A stretch of 64,000 nucleotides of DNA from JAUIAI01 sp041396685 (GTDB lineage Bacteria > Pseudomonadota > Gammaproteobacteria > Burkholderiales > Burkholderiaceae_E). A model generated the notes under the pieces. That model worked only from the letters and a program-made list of their open reading frames with translations, was not told where the DNA came from and searched no databases. The stretch's first letter is position 1; each line of letters starts with the position of its first letter. The stretch lies in assembly GCA_041396685.1 (NCBI GenBank), contig JAWKYD010000016.1, positions 62,001 through 126,000 of the forward strand, read 5' to 3'. A program made the position numbers and the translations under genes. Shown here piece after piece: positions 8,502-17,329 of the stretch.

Positions 8502-9476
8502 ATGAAATTGAAACGACTGGCATCGATCGCCATGATCGCGGCCGCCTCGACGACCGCGCAGGCCGCCGACTGGACCGGCTACACCTATTCGGCCGTGGCG
8601 ACCACCGCGGCCGTCAAGGGTATGAACCGCATCACCGAGCGAGCCGCCAAGGAAACCGATGGCGCGCTGAAGATCAAGCTGCATCTGGGCAAGACGCTGC
8701 AGATCAAGTCGTCGGACATCACCCAGGCGGTGGGTGACGGTATCGTGCAGTTCGCGGCCGACTACTTCTTCTCGGGCAACGTGCCGATCGCCCGCGTGCT
8801 GAATCTGCCGATGCTGATCGAGAACGACGAGCAATGGCACAAGGCCTATGCCGCCATGGCGCCGACGCTGGAGAAGGCCTTCGCCGGGCAGGGCGTCGTG
8901 TTGCTGGGCGGCTATCGCTATCCGAAGCAGATCATCTTCACTACCTTCAAGATCGCCAGCCTGGCCGATCTGGCCGGCCACAAGATCCGCGTGACCTCGC
9001 CCGAACAGGGGCAGTTCATCAAGGAGTTCGACGGTGCGCCGATCACGCTGTCGGGCAGCGAGGTGCCGACCGCGCTCGAGCGCGGCGTGATCGAGGGCGT
9101 GCTGACCGCTAGCGCCGGCGGTGCCAAGCGTTGGCACGAGTTCCTGCCGTTCAACTATCGTTTCCCGGTCAACTACGGCAATTCGATGATCATCGCCAAC
9201 GCCGACGCCTTCGCGGCGCTCGGCGAGGCCCAGCAAAAGACCCTGCGTGCGATCGTGGCCGAGGAAGGCGAGAAGATCTCGGCCGAGTTCATCGAGGACG
9301 AAGAGGTGCAGAAGGCCGCGCAGGCCGCCAAGGGCATGACGATCGTTGAGCCGGCCAACGGCGATGCGGCGGTCGCGGTGAAGAAGCTCGCGCCGTACTG
9401 GGAGAGCTGGGCCAAGCAGAACGGCCCCGAGTACGAGCAGGCGCTGGCCCTCGTTCGCAAAGCGATCGGCAAGTAA
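8502..9476 (+). CDS. dctP: TRAP transporter substrate-binding protein DctP
   Basis: A 324-residue periplasmic binding protein of the DctP family. A signal peptide ends at AQAAD, followed by the long alpha/beta receptor. Recognisable segments are VQFAADYFFSGNVPI, GHKIRVTSPEQGQF (the conserved R-V-x-S arginine that contacts the carboxylate), and AGGAKRWHEF. The start at MKLKRLASI fits the signal peptide and has AGGAGA upstream. It is followed directly by the small and large TRAP membrane subunits, so DctPQM forms a second carboxylate importer beside TctCBA. Confidence 0.93.
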   Translation: MKLKRLASIAMIAAASTTAQAADWTGYTYSAVATTAAVKGMNRITERAAKETDGALKIKLHLGKTLQIKSSDITQAVGDGIVQFAADYFFSGNVPIARVLNLPMLIENDEQWHKAYAAMAPTLEKAFAGQGVVLLGGYRYPKQIIFTTFKIASLADLAGHKIRVTSPEQGQFIKEFDGAPITLSGSEVPTALERGVIEGVLTASAGGAKRWHEFLPFNYRFPVNYGNSMIIANADAFAALGEAQQKTLRAIVAEEGEKISAEFIEDEEVQKAAQAAKGMTIVEPANGDAAVAVKKLAPYWESWAKQNGPEYEQALALVRKAIGK

Positions 9477-9477
9477 G

Positions 9478-9996
9478 ATGAACCCCGGCAAGGGACCCGG
9501 CCCGGCCTCGGCCGGGCCGCTCTTCGACCGGCTCGCCCTGGCGGTTCGGGTGGCCACGGCCGTCGTGCTGGCGGCCCTGGTCATCATCGTCTGCACCGAG
9601 GCCTTCCTGCGCGGTGTGGCCAATGTCTCGCTCGACTATGTCGAGGAGCTGACCGGCTACTTCGTGGTCACGCTGACCTTCTTCGGCGCGGCGCTGGCGC
9701 TGCGTGCCTCGGCCCTGTTTCGCGTGAGCTTCCTGTTCGACGCCATGCCGGCGCCGGCACGTCGCTGGCTGTCTCGCGTGTTCATCGCGGGCGCGCTGTT
9801 CGTCTGTGCCATCCTGGCCTGGCGCTCGACGGACCTGGTCCTGAGCTCGTTCTCGCGCGGTAAGTTCGCGCCGACCGAACTGCACACGCCGCTCTGGATT
9901 CCGCAGCTGATCATGCCCGTCGGCTTCGTGTTGCTGGGCGTTTTCCTCATCGAACAATGGCTGCTGAGCGCGCGCGCCACCAAGGCAGGTGAATGA
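9478..9996 (+). CDS. dctQ: TRAP transporter small permease DctQ
   Basis: A 172-residue membrane protein with four transmembrane segments at about residues 22-44, 58-78, 97-118 and 138-160. The DYVEELTGYF and FGAALALR segments are characteristic of DctQ. It begins one base after the dctP stop and overlaps the large subunit by four bases (ATGA), so dctPQM is translationally coupled. Confidence 0.92.
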   Translation: MNPGKGPGPASAGPLFDRLALAVRVATAVVLAALVIIVCTEAFLRGVANVSLDYVEELTGYFVVTLTFFGAALALRASALFRVSFLFDAMPAPARRWLSRVFIAGALFVCAILAWRSTDLVLSSFSRGKFAPTELHTPLWIPQLIMPVGFVLLGVFLIEQWLLSARATKAGE

Positions 9997-11288
9997 TGGA
10001 AGCGGTGCTCGCCTTCGGCCTGCTCGTCGGCCTGATCTTTGGTGGCCTGTGGGTGCAGTTCGCGGTGGCCGGCGCGGGCTTGCTCTACATCTGGCTCTTG
10101 CAGGGCTTTGCGGGCTGGAAGGCGCTCGGGATCGTCAGTTGGGGCGCGGCCAACAGCTTTACCCTGGCGGCGATTCCGCTGTTCGTGCTGATGGCCGAGA
10201 TCCTGCTCGGATCCGGCCTCAGCGCGCGCCTGTACACGGGCCTGGCGCCGTTTCTGCGACGTCTGCCCGGTGGTTTGCTGCACACGAACATCGCGGGCAG
10301 CGGGGTGTTCGCGGCGATTTCCGGGGGCAGCGCGCCCACGGCGGCCGCGATGTCGACCGTGGCGCTGCCGGAGCTCTCGGCGCGCGGTTACAACAAGCGC
10401 CTGGTGGCCGGGTCGCTGGCCGCGGGCGGCACCCTGGGCATCCTGATCCCGCCGTCGATCACGATGATCATCTATTCGACGTTCACCGATACCTCGGTGG
10501 CGCGGCTGTTCGCGGCCGGGCTGATGCCCGGAATCCTGCTGGCGCTTTGCTACATGGGCTTCATCGCGGCCCGCGTGCTGATGAATCCCGCGCTGGCGCC
10601 GAAGGACGTCGCGCGGGCCAGCTCGCGCGAGCTGGGGGCGGCGCTGCTCGATATCGTGCCCTTTGTGCTGCTGATCGGGATCGTGCTGGGCAGCATCTAC
10701 GGTGGCATCGCCACGCCCACCGAGGCGGGGGCGATCGGGGTGGTCGGCGCGATCCTGATCTCGGCGCTCTATCGGCGGTTCAACTTCAGATCGCTGACCG
10801 AGGCGTTGGAGCGCACGGTCTCGATGAGCGGCAACATTCTGTTCATCGTGTTTACCTCGATGATCTTCGCCTATGCCACGGCGCTGTCGGGTGTGGGCGA
10901 GCAACTGGTGACGCAGCTGCAGGACGCGAATGTGTCGCGCCTGGCCTTCCTGCTGATTATCATGCTGGTGTTCGCGGTGTTGGGCTGCTTCATGGAAGGC
11001 CTGGGCATGATCGCGATCATCGTGCCGGTGATCTTTCCGGCCCTCGTGGCGCTGGGCATCGATCCGATCTGGTTCGGCGTGTTCGTGGTCATCCTGGTGG
11101 AGCTGGGTCAGCTCACGCCGCCGCTCGGGGTGATTCTGTTCGTCGTGGCCAGTTCGTCCGACAAGGTGACCGTCGAGGATGTCGTGATGGGTACCTTGCC
11201 GTTCTTTGCGATCATCGTCGGATTCATGCTGTTGCTGATCGCGTTTCCGCAGATTGCCCTGTTCCTGCCTTCATTCACCTTCGGCTAG
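9993..11288 (+). CDS. dctM: TRAP transporter large permease DctM
   Basis: A 431-residue permease of standard DctM length with about 11-12 hydrophobic helices. Family landmarks are IPLFVLMAEILLGSG, SGVFAAISGGSAPTAAAMS, GTLGILIPPSITMIIY, GGIATPTEAGAIGV and GQLTPPLGVILFVV. The C-terminal motif matches the region of which a decayed second copy survives at about 14950-15090. It completes the sodium-driven TRAP importer started at 8502. Confidence 0.95.
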   Translation: MMEAVLAFGLLVGLIFGGLWVQFAVAGAGLLYIWLLQGFAGWKALGIVSWGAANSFTLAAIPLFVLMAEILLGSGLSARLYTGLAPFLRRLPGGLLHTNIAGSGVFAAISGGSAPTAAAMSTVALPELSARGYNKRLVAGSLAAGGTLGILIPPSITMIIYSTFTDTSVARLFAAGLMPGILLALCYMGFIAARVLMNPALAPKDVARASSRELGAALLDIVPFVLLIGIVLGSIYGGIATPTEAGAIGVVGAILISALYRRFNFRSLTEALERTVSMSGNILFIVFTSMIFAYATALSGVGEQLVTQLQDANVSRLAFLLIIMLVFAVLGCFMEGLGMIAIIVPVIFPALVALGIDPIWFGVFVVILVELGQLTPPLGVILFVVASSSDKVTVEDVVMGTLPFFAIIVGFMLLLIAFPQIALFLPSFTFG

Positions 11289-11354
11289 CGTTTCGCGGGT
11301 CATGACGCCGGGTCGGCGACATGTACCGCCGAGGCGACTCATCGGTTTGATCAC

Positions 11355-12293
11355 ATGTATCCCTTTCCCGAACCCGTCGTTCTCGAAGCCGAGGTCTTCA
11401 CCGAGCTGCCCGCGGCGATGCGCCGCACCGGCCAGTCGTCGTACTGGGCGGAAAGAAACCGCCGTGGAATGGCGGTAGACAGCTTTCTCGAAGGGCCGTC
11501 GTTCGATCGTCAAGGCAATCTTTGGTTCGTCGATATTCCGTTCGGGCGAGTCTTTCGGGCCGACCCTGGCGGCCGCGTGACCCAGGTCACCGAGTATGAC
11601 GGCCAGCCCAACGGGCTGAAGATCCATGCCGATGGGCGAGTCTTCATCGCTGACTTCCAGAACGGCATCATGGCGCTGGACCCGGCCTCGGGTCAGGTCG
11701 CCCATGCCTTGCGCGACTGTGACACCGAGGGATTCAAGGGCTGCAATGATCTGCATTTTGGGCGCGACGGATCACTGTATTTCACCGATCAGGGTCAGAC
11801 CGGTCTGCAAGACCCCAGCGGCCGGGTGTTTCGCTGGCAACCGGACACCGGTGCGCTGACCTGCCTGATCGACAAGGTGCCGAGCCCGAACGGCTTGGTG
11901 CTCGACCTCGCCGAGCACATGCTTTACCTCGCGGTGACCCGTGCCAATGCCGTCTGGCGCCTACCGCTGTCGCCAAGTGGGCGGGTCAACAAGGCCGGGT
12001 TGTTTCTGCAGTTCTCGGGCGGGCGAGCGGGCCCCGATGGCCTGGCGCTGACCGCGCAAAATGGTGTGGTCGTCTGCCAGACGGGCATGGGTCTGGTCTG
12101 GGTGCATGATGCGCTTGGGCGGCCGGTGGCGGTGGTGAAGTCTCCGCGCGGTTTGGGGACGACCAATTGCGCGTTCGGCGGGCCGCAGCTTCGCACCCTG
12201 TTCATCACCGAGTCGGACAGCGGGTCCATCTTGAAGGTGGAGTTCGATACCGAACTGGGAATCTCGGGCGCACCCATGTTCGGAATGGCCTGA
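11355..12293 (+). CDS. SMP-30/gluconolactonase-like protein
   Basis: A 312-residue six-bladed beta-propeller of the SMP-30/gluconolactonase/LRE family. The motifs EGPSFDRQGNLWFVDI, YDGQPNGLKIHADGRVFIAD, NDLHFGRDGSLYFTD and SPNGLVLD are the calcium-binding and catalytic positions (Glu, Asn, Asn and Asp) of lactonases in this fold. It lies 66 bases after dctM and before two P450 genes. Hydrolysis of a lactone intermediate made by the neighbouring enzymes is the likely role; the lactone itself is unknown. Confidence 0.88.
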   Translation: MYPFPEPVVLEAEVFTELPAAMRRTGQSSYWAERNRRGMAVDSFLEGPSFDRQGNLWFVDIPFGRVFRADPGGRVTQVTEYDGQPNGLKIHADGRVFIADFQNGIMALDPASGQVAHALRDCDTEGFKGCNDLHFGRDGSLYFTDQGQTGLQDPSGRVFRWQPDTGALTCLIDKVPSPNGLVLDLAEHMLYLAVTRANAVWRLPLSPSGRVNKAGLFLQFSGGRAGPDGLALTAQNGVVVCQTGMGLVWVHDALGRPVAVVKSPRGLGTTNCAFGGPQLRTLFITESDSGSILKVEFDTELGISGAPMFGMA

Positions 12294-12306
12294 TTGCAGG
12301 CGCCAT

Positions 12307-12332
12307 GGACCTGCCGTTGAATGAACAGGTCC
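12307..12332. promoter_or_regulatory. Perfect 7-bp inverted repeat upstream of the P450 pair
   Basis: GGACCTG at 12307-12313 is mirrored by CAGGTCC at 12326-12332 with 12 bases between. No T-run follows. It lies after the SMP-30 stop and about 80 bases before the first P450, so it could be an operator or a weak RNA hairpin. No regulator can be assigned. Confidence 0.35.
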
Positions 12333-12409
12333 GCTGAAACGTTGTAGAGATCGCGCCCAATCCGAATTTTCGACGAACCTCGCGTTCGACGTCAAAGGAG
12401 CAAGAATTC

Positions 12410-13645
12410 ATGAACCAGCCACCATTGATTCACGGGCATAAGGCGATCGATCCGCCGAACGGCGTACCGGTTCTGGATATCGACCCCTACAGCGACGAGA
12501 GCCTGACAACGCGTTCGTATTTCACGCCGCTGCGCGAATCCGGCCCCTTCGCCTTCATTCCGCAGTACAGCGTCCTGGCGAGCGGCCGCTACGAGGTTGT
12601 CCGTGAGGTGTTCTCGGATCACGAGCGCTTCGTATCGTCGCGCGGTGTCGGGTTGTCGGACTTCTCCATGGAACCGCCGTGGCGGCCTCAGTCCATCATC
12701 CTCGAGGTCGATCCGCCGTATCACAGCAAGACGCGCAAGGTGATCATGCGGGGTCTTTCCCCTAAAGTGGTGCGTGACCTGAAAGACGCGTTCAAGGCAG
12801 ATGCCGAGCGTTTGATCGGCGAGGTCATGGCCAAGGGGGAATTCGAAGCCGTAGTCGAGATTGCCGAGGCCTTTCCGTCCAAGGTGTTTCCGGAAGCCGT
12901 CGGAGTCAAAGACCCGGATCCCCGCATGCTGATCGATTTCGGCGCCATCCAGTTCAACGCAATCGGGCCCGACAATGCGTTGCGCGCCGAAGGCTTCGCG
13001 AAGATGAAGCCGATTCTGGCGTGGTTGCTGTCGCGTTGTTCGCGCGATGCGCTCACCTCGGACGGGATTGGCGCTGTCTTCTATGAAGCGGCCGACAACG
13101 GCGAGATCACGCACGACGAAGCCACGTTGCTCGTGCGCGCCATTCTCGCGGCTGGCATCGATACCACCGTGACCGGCCTTGGCAATGCTCTCTGGTGCTT
13201 GGCGACACACCCCGAGGAGTACGAAAAACTCAAGGCCGATCCGGAAAAGATGGCCCTGAGCGCGTTCGAGGAGACACTGCGTTTCACCTCGCCGGTGCAG
13301 GCTTTTTACCGCACCGCTGCCCTCGATACCGAGGTGGCTGGCATCAAAATCGAAGAAGGCACCAAGGTATTTTGCTGCCTGGGCGCGGCGAACATGGATC
13401 CCGAGCACTGGGATCAACCCGACCGATTCGATATCTCGCGCAAGACCATGGGACACCTGGCCTTAGGGGTCGGCGTTCACAACTGCGTCGGCCAGAATAT
13501 CGCCAGAGCCGAAGGGCAGGCGGTCCTGCGTGCCATCGCCGAGCGCGTCGAGCGAATCGAATTGGCGGGCGAGGCAGTCTGGCGCCCCAACAATGCGATC
13601 CACGCGCTGGATCGCCTGCCGCTACGCTTCGTCCCGAAGGCCTGA
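12410..13645 (+). CDS. Cytochrome P450, CYP199-like (copy 1)
   Basis: A 411-residue soluble bacterial P450. The oxygen-activating I-helix motif AGIDTTVTG (acid-Thr pair), the ETLRFTSPVQAFYRTA K-helix with ExxR, and the haem loop ALGVGVHNCVG with proximal ligand Cys359 are all visible. I-helix and haem-loop wording resembles CYP199A enzymes, which oxidise or O-demethylate para-substituted benzoates, so an aromatic acid substrate is inferred. The usual Phe at the start of the haem signature is Leu here. The gene has AAAGGAGC upstream. No ferredoxin or reductase gene is adjacent, so redox partners must come from elsewhere. Confidence 0.92.
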   Translation: MNQPPLIHGHKAIDPPNGVPVLDIDPYSDESLTTRSYFTPLRESGPFAFIPQYSVLASGRYEVVREVFSDHERFVSSRGVGLSDFSMEPPWRPQSIILEVDPPYHSKTRKVIMRGLSPKVVRDLKDAFKADAERLIGEVMAKGEFEAVVEIAEAFPSKVFPEAVGVKDPDPRMLIDFGAIQFNAIGPDNALRAEGFAKMKPILAWLLSRCSRDALTSDGIGAVFYEAADNGEITHDEATLLVRAILAAGIDTTVTGLGNALWCLATHPEEYEKLKADPEKMALSAFEETLRFTSPVQAFYRTAALDTEVAGIKIEEGTKVFCCLGAANMDPEHWDQPDRFDISRKTMGHLALGVGVHNCVGQNIARAEGQAVLRAIAERVERIELAGEAVWRPNNAIHALDRLPLRFVPKA

Positions 13646-13661
13646 CCGCGGGAGGGACATC

Positions 13662-14894
13662 ATGGAAGAACAGGCACTGATCCACGGGCACAAGGCAATC
13701 GAAGCACCGCACGGCGTGCCGACCTGGGACATCGATCCCTATGACGTCGAGAACCTGACCGAGCGCGGCTATTTTTCGGAGCTTCGCGCCAAGGGACCAT
13801 TTGCCTATATTCCGAAATATGGTGTGTTGGCCTGTGGGGGGTACGAGGTCACCAAGGAGGTGTTCTCCGACCATGAACGCTTCGTGTCGTCGCGCGGGGT
13901 CGGTCTGTCGGACTTCAAGCTGGAGGCGCCGTGGCGGCTGCCCTCGGTCGTGCTGGAGGTTGACCCGCCGTATCACACGAAGACACGCCGCGCGATCACG
14001 CGCGCCTTGTCGCCCAAGGTTGTTCGCGATCTTCGCGACGCCTTCAAGGCCGATGCCGAAGCGCTGATCGACCGGCTATGCCTGACGCAGAAGATCGAGG
14101 CCGTGGCCGACCTGGCGGAGGCATTTCCGACGCAGGTGTTTCCCAAGGCCGTGGGCATCAAGGACCCGGACGCCAGGATGCTGGTCGACTACGGGGCGAT
14201 GGTCTTTAACGCCATCGGCCCGGACAACGCGCTGCGCCGCAACAGCATGACGGACGCGCCCCGGATCGTTAGCTGGATCATGGCGCAATGCGCGCGGGAC
14301 CGGCTCACCCAGAACGGTATCGGTGCCATGCTCTTTGCCTCGGCCGATGAAGGCGAGATCACCGAAGACGAAGCCGGCATGCTGGTGCGGTCGCTGCTCA
14401 GTGCCGGCGTCGACACGACCGTCACGGGGATCGGCAATGCCCTCTGGTGCCTGGCCACCAACCCGGCCGAATACGAAAAACTCAAGGAAGATCCGGAGCG
14501 GCTCTCGCTTCCTGCCTTCGAGGAAACCTTGCGCTTTACCTCTCCGGTTCAGGCCTTCTACCGCACCGCTGCATTAGACACCGACGTTGCCGGAATCAAG
14601 ATCGAAGAGGGCACGAAGATCCTATGCGTACTGGGAGCGGCGAACATGGACCCCGACTTCTGGGACAGGCCGGAGGTATTCGACATCTCGCGCAGGCCGC
14701 ACGGCCACCTCGCGCTGGGGGTGGGTATCCACGCCTGCGTGGGCCAGAATATTGCCCGGGCGGAAGGCCAGGCTGTCTTGCGCGCGCTGGCCGAAAGGGT
14801 CGACCGGCTCGAGATCACGGGGGACGTTCTCTGGCGGCCCAATAACGCTATTCATGCGCTTGACCGCATGCCGCTTCGGCTCGTTCCGCGTTGA
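13662..14894 (+). CDS. Cytochrome P450, CYP199-like (copy 2)
   Basis: A 410-residue paralogue of the preceding gene. The two are alike along their whole length, including the N-terminal LIHGHKAIE and the DHERFVSSRGVGLSDF segments. The I-helix is AGVDTTVTG, the K-helix ETLRFTSPVQ, and the haem loop ALGVGIHACVG with Cys359 at the same residue number as in copy 1. A strong GGAGGG site precedes the ATG, and only 16 bases separate it from copy 1, so the pair is a tandem duplication in one transcript. Substrate differences cannot be read from sequence. The Phe-to-Leu change in the haem loop is shared. Confidence 0.92.
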   Translation: MEEQALIHGHKAIEAPHGVPTWDIDPYDVENLTERGYFSELRAKGPFAYIPKYGVLACGGYEVTKEVFSDHERFVSSRGVGLSDFKLEAPWRLPSVVLEVDPPYHTKTRRAITRALSPKVVRDLRDAFKADAEALIDRLCLTQKIEAVADLAEAFPTQVFPKAVGIKDPDARMLVDYGAMVFNAIGPDNALRRNSMTDAPRIVSWIMAQCARDRLTQNGIGAMLFASADEGEITEDEAGMLVRSLLSAGVDTTVTGIGNALWCLATNPAEYEKLKEDPERLSLPAFEETLRFTSPVQAFYRTAALDTDVAGIKIEEGTKILCVLGAANMDPDFWDRPEVFDISRRPHGHLALGVGIHACVGQNIARAEGQAVLRALAERVDRLEITGDVLWRPNNAIHALDRMPLRLVPR

Positions 14895-14949
14895 CTTGAT
14901 CGCCCGACTAGTGGGGTCATCGCGGCACGGGACGCCGACCGCCGTCCGC

Positions 14950-15090
14950 GATGGCCTTGGCCGCGTCGGGCTGTTGTCCTTTATGCATCCGGTGCATTTC
15001 GGCATCATCGGCGTCATTTCCCTTGCCTTCGGCCTGGCGACGCCACCCGATCGGTTGTGCCTGCTGATCACCAGCGCGGTCGGCGGCATC
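14950..15090 (+). pseudogene. Remnant of a TRAP large permease (DctM C-terminal region)
   Basis: Between the second P450 and the ankyrin gene, one frame reads MHPVHFGIIGVISLAFGLAT, then PPDRLCLLIT. This matches the conserved penultimate helix pair of DctM, where (D/H)PVHFG precedes GLxTPPxGLxLF. Only about 45 residues are recognisable and neither a start nor the terminal helix is present. The rest of this 313-base gap holds no gene I can support. It is most simply explained as the leftover of a deleted second TRAP operon. Confidence 0.55.
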
Positions 15091-15207
15091 CGATCTCACT
15101 GTCGTGGGCCGCGAAATCACCGGTGCCTATTCATGCGATGCCCGACGACGAGCATACCGGGAGCCGATCGATGCGGCAGCGGGCCGGGACGGGCCTGCGA
15201 AAGCGTT

Positions 15208-15885
15208 CTAACGCCCGGGGCTCTCCAGCGTGCGCACGATGGCGGCGTAGCCGCGAGCGCGCGCATGGTCCAGCGGGGTCATCCCGTTGCGGTCGCCGAT
15301 CTCTCGATCGGCACCGGCCTCGACCAGCGTCCGAACCACGGCCTGGTGGTTCGGCCCACCATCGCCGAGAATGACTGCCTCGAGCAGCGCCGTCCATCCA
15401 AGGTTGTTGACATGGTCAAGCGGAGCGCCGGCGCGGACGAGTCGCTCGACCACCTCTGCGTGGCCGAGGTGGGCCGCCGCGATCAGCGCGGTGCCGTCGT
15501 AGGGGCTGGTGACCAGGCCCGGGTCGTTGCCGAGCGAGATTGCGAGCGACATGAGCACGGGATCATTGGCTACGGCCGCGATCGTCACCGCATCGTAGGC
15601 ACTCGACTCGCGTGCGTTCATGTTGGCGCCGGCCGCGGCCAAAGCCGACAATGCCTCGGCCTGTGCGGCGAATGCTGCGACATGCACTGCCGTCCGACCG
15701 TGCCTGTCGCGGGCCTCGAGGTTTTCGCCAGCGGCCGCGAGTTGCCGGATGTCGTCGGCGCGGCCGTCATATGCGGCTCGATGCAGACCGGTGTAGTTCG
15801 CGATCTCAGCTGAGGTCGGCGCCGTCTGAGCGCTGGCCGGGCCCCAGCCCAGGGCCAGCAGGAGAATCGCCAAGTGGGTTCGCAT
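15208..15885 (-). CDS. Exported ankyrin-repeat protein
   Basis: A 225-residue protein with a signal peptide (MRTHLAILLLALGWGPASA) followed by about five ankyrin repeats. The clearest are GLHRAAYDGRADDIRQLAAAG, GRTAVHVAAFAAQAEALSALAA and GTALIAAAHLGHAEVVERLVRAG. The start is placed at MRTH rather than 13 codons upstream because the signal peptide begins there. Periplasmic ankyrin proteins of this size are often linked to oxidative-stress tolerance or protein binding, but no partner is visible here. It lies downstream of the giant gene on the same strand. Confidence 0.87.
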   Translation of the reverse strand: MRTHLAILLLALGWGPASAQTAPTSAEIANYTGLHRAAYDGRADDIRQLAAAGENLEARDRHGRTAVHVAAFAAQAEALSALAAAGANMNARESSAYDAVTIAAVANDPVLMSLAISLGNDPGLVTSPYDGTALIAAAHLGHAEVVERLVRAGAPLDHVNNLGWTALLEAVILGDGGPNHQAVVRTLVEAGADREIGDRNGMTPLDHARARGYAAIVRTLESPGR

Positions 15886-15991
15886 CGCGCATCTCGTCGT
15901 CGGTACGCCCCTGTGTCGCCCCATGATCGCAGACCTGACAGGGTTGCGGAGTTTCGTCGTCGAGCCGAAGGACTGGCGCTTGGGGCGTGTC

Positions 15992-17329
15992 TCAGCGGCT
16001 GAGGAAGGGCAGATTGCGCTCTTCGTCGACGGCGGTGCGGTTCTCGGGATTGTCTGTTTCGTCGTCGCGCCAGGCGCGAGCGTTGGTGATGATCAGGGGA
16101 TCGACCATGCGCCACATCGGGGTGCCGATGACCAGGCTGGAGAGCAATCCGCCGGCGCGGGCGGCCCACCAGATGGCGGCGGTGCCGATGACCGCGCCGG
16201 TGGCGTGTAAGGGGTTGTGCAGGTCGAAGCGGGTCTGGGCAGGGGTGTCCTCACCTAGTTGCTGCGGATCGCGCCGATCCAGGCTGAACTGGATCTCGCC
16301 GCGGCGGATGGAGGCGCGCTCGAGCATCCACTCCAGGAAGTTGTCCTGCAGGGTCTGCACGGCCGCTTCGCTCGACTCGATGCGTGGCTCGGCCATTGAG
16401 GCGAGGGTGGCGGGCGAGCGGCGCGCATCGCCAGGCTCGGGGGCAGGCGCGGGCGGGGCGGATCGATGATGGATGACCGGCGTCCGATCGATCTGGGGTT
16501 GCGCGCTGGGCTCGGGCTCCGGGTCGATCTGGAGCGTGGTTGGCTCGCGCTCGGAAGCCGCCGCAGGCGGTGATGGCGTGCCGTGCGCGTTGCCTACAAA
16601 GAGTTCGGCGCCGGGCTCGCTCGGCGGCAGGAGCTGCGGGGCTGGTGCGGGAGCAGGGGCGGGAGCCGGTGCCTGGGGTTGGGCAGGCGTGGGCGGAGCC
16701 GGGCTGTCGAGCGCGACCAGTTGCAGGGTGAAGGTGCGGCTGAGCTGATGGCCGGCCGAGTCGGTGACCAAGATGGTGATGGGCCGTGCCGGGGAGGCGG
16801 CGATGGAGGGCGATGCGCTGATGTGCAGGGTGCCGTCGGTGGCCTCGAGCACGAACGAGCCGTTGGCGTCATCGAGCAGGCTGAAGGTCAGGGTCTCGTT
16901 GGCATCGGGGTCGGATGCGGAGACGGTGCCGATGAGCTGCCCGGCGATCATGGGCGCCAGGGTGTTGTCGAGCATGAGCGCGGTGGGCGGCTCGTTCAGA
17001 TCGCTCAGGGCGATGGTGAGCGAAGCGACATCGATCAGGCCGGTGGCGTCGGAGACGAGGATCTGCAGGGCGAGCGCGGGGTTGGTCTCGAAGTCCAGGG
17101 CGGCGGTGCTGGCCACGCTCAGGGCGCCCGAGGCGGGGTCGATGGCGATGGCGCCGGGCAGGGAGCTGCTCAGGATGGAGAAGGTGAGCACATCGCCGGT
17201 GTCGGGGTCGGTGGCGAGCATGGTGCCGATGAGGGTGCCCGCTGGGGTGTTCTCGGGCAGGCTCAGGGCCAGGGGGGAGATCACCGGGGGCTGCTCGACG
17301 TTGGTGACGGTGATGGTGATGGTGCGCAC
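15992..17329 (-). CDS. C-terminal part of the giant surface protein, out of frame with the main part
   Basis: A 445-codon open frame that continues the giant gene after a frameshift. Translating upstream of its first ATG gives DILINPSFTLDVTVGDG directly joined to RTITITVTNVEQPP, the expected completion of the cadherin domain that is garbled at the end of the main frame. It holds two more cadherin-like domains (ending near residue 185), a Pro/Ala-rich hinge with repeated AP dipeptides, and an Asp/Glu/Arg-rich stretch. Near residues 385-410 a hydrophobic segment reads AVIGTAAIWWAARAGGLL, as seen at the C-terminus of other LEPR/DUF4347 proteins. I see no independent ribosome site, so it is probably not expressed alone unless the frameshift is a sequencing error. 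Confidence 0.75.
   Translation of the reverse strand: MRTITITVTNVEQPPVISPLALSLPENTPAGTLIGTMLATDPDTGDVLTFSILSSSLPGAIAIDPASGALSVASTAALDFETNPALALQILVSDATGLIDVASLTIALSDLNEPPTALMLDNTLAPMIAGQLIGTVSASDPDANETLTFSLLDDANGSFVLEATDGTLHISASPSIAASPARPITILVTDSAGHQLSRTFTLQLVALDSPAPPTPAQPQAPAPAPAPAPAPQLLPPSEPGAELFVGNAHGTPSPPAAASEREPTTLQIDPEPEPSAQPQIDRTPVIHHRSAPPAPAPEPGDARRSPATLASMAEPRIESSEAAVQTLQDNFLEWMLERASIRRGEIQFSLDRRDPQQLGEDTPAQTRFDLHNPLHATGAVIGTAAIWWAARAGGLLSSLVIGTPMWRMVDPLIITNARAWRDDETDNPENRTAVDEERNLPFLSR

Noticed and set aside
14587..15813. A 408-codon plus-strand open frame spanning the end of the second P450 and the ankyrin gene
   Set aside because: It is the wrong frame of the P450 and the complement of the ankyrin gene; only the short DctM-like stretch in the middle resembles a protein family.
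16640..16690. Short repeated Ala-Pro coding stretch as a possible simple-sequence switch
   Set aside because: The AP dipeptides are a hinge of the giant protein's C-terminus. The repeat is short and degenerate, less likely than the G run to vary in length.
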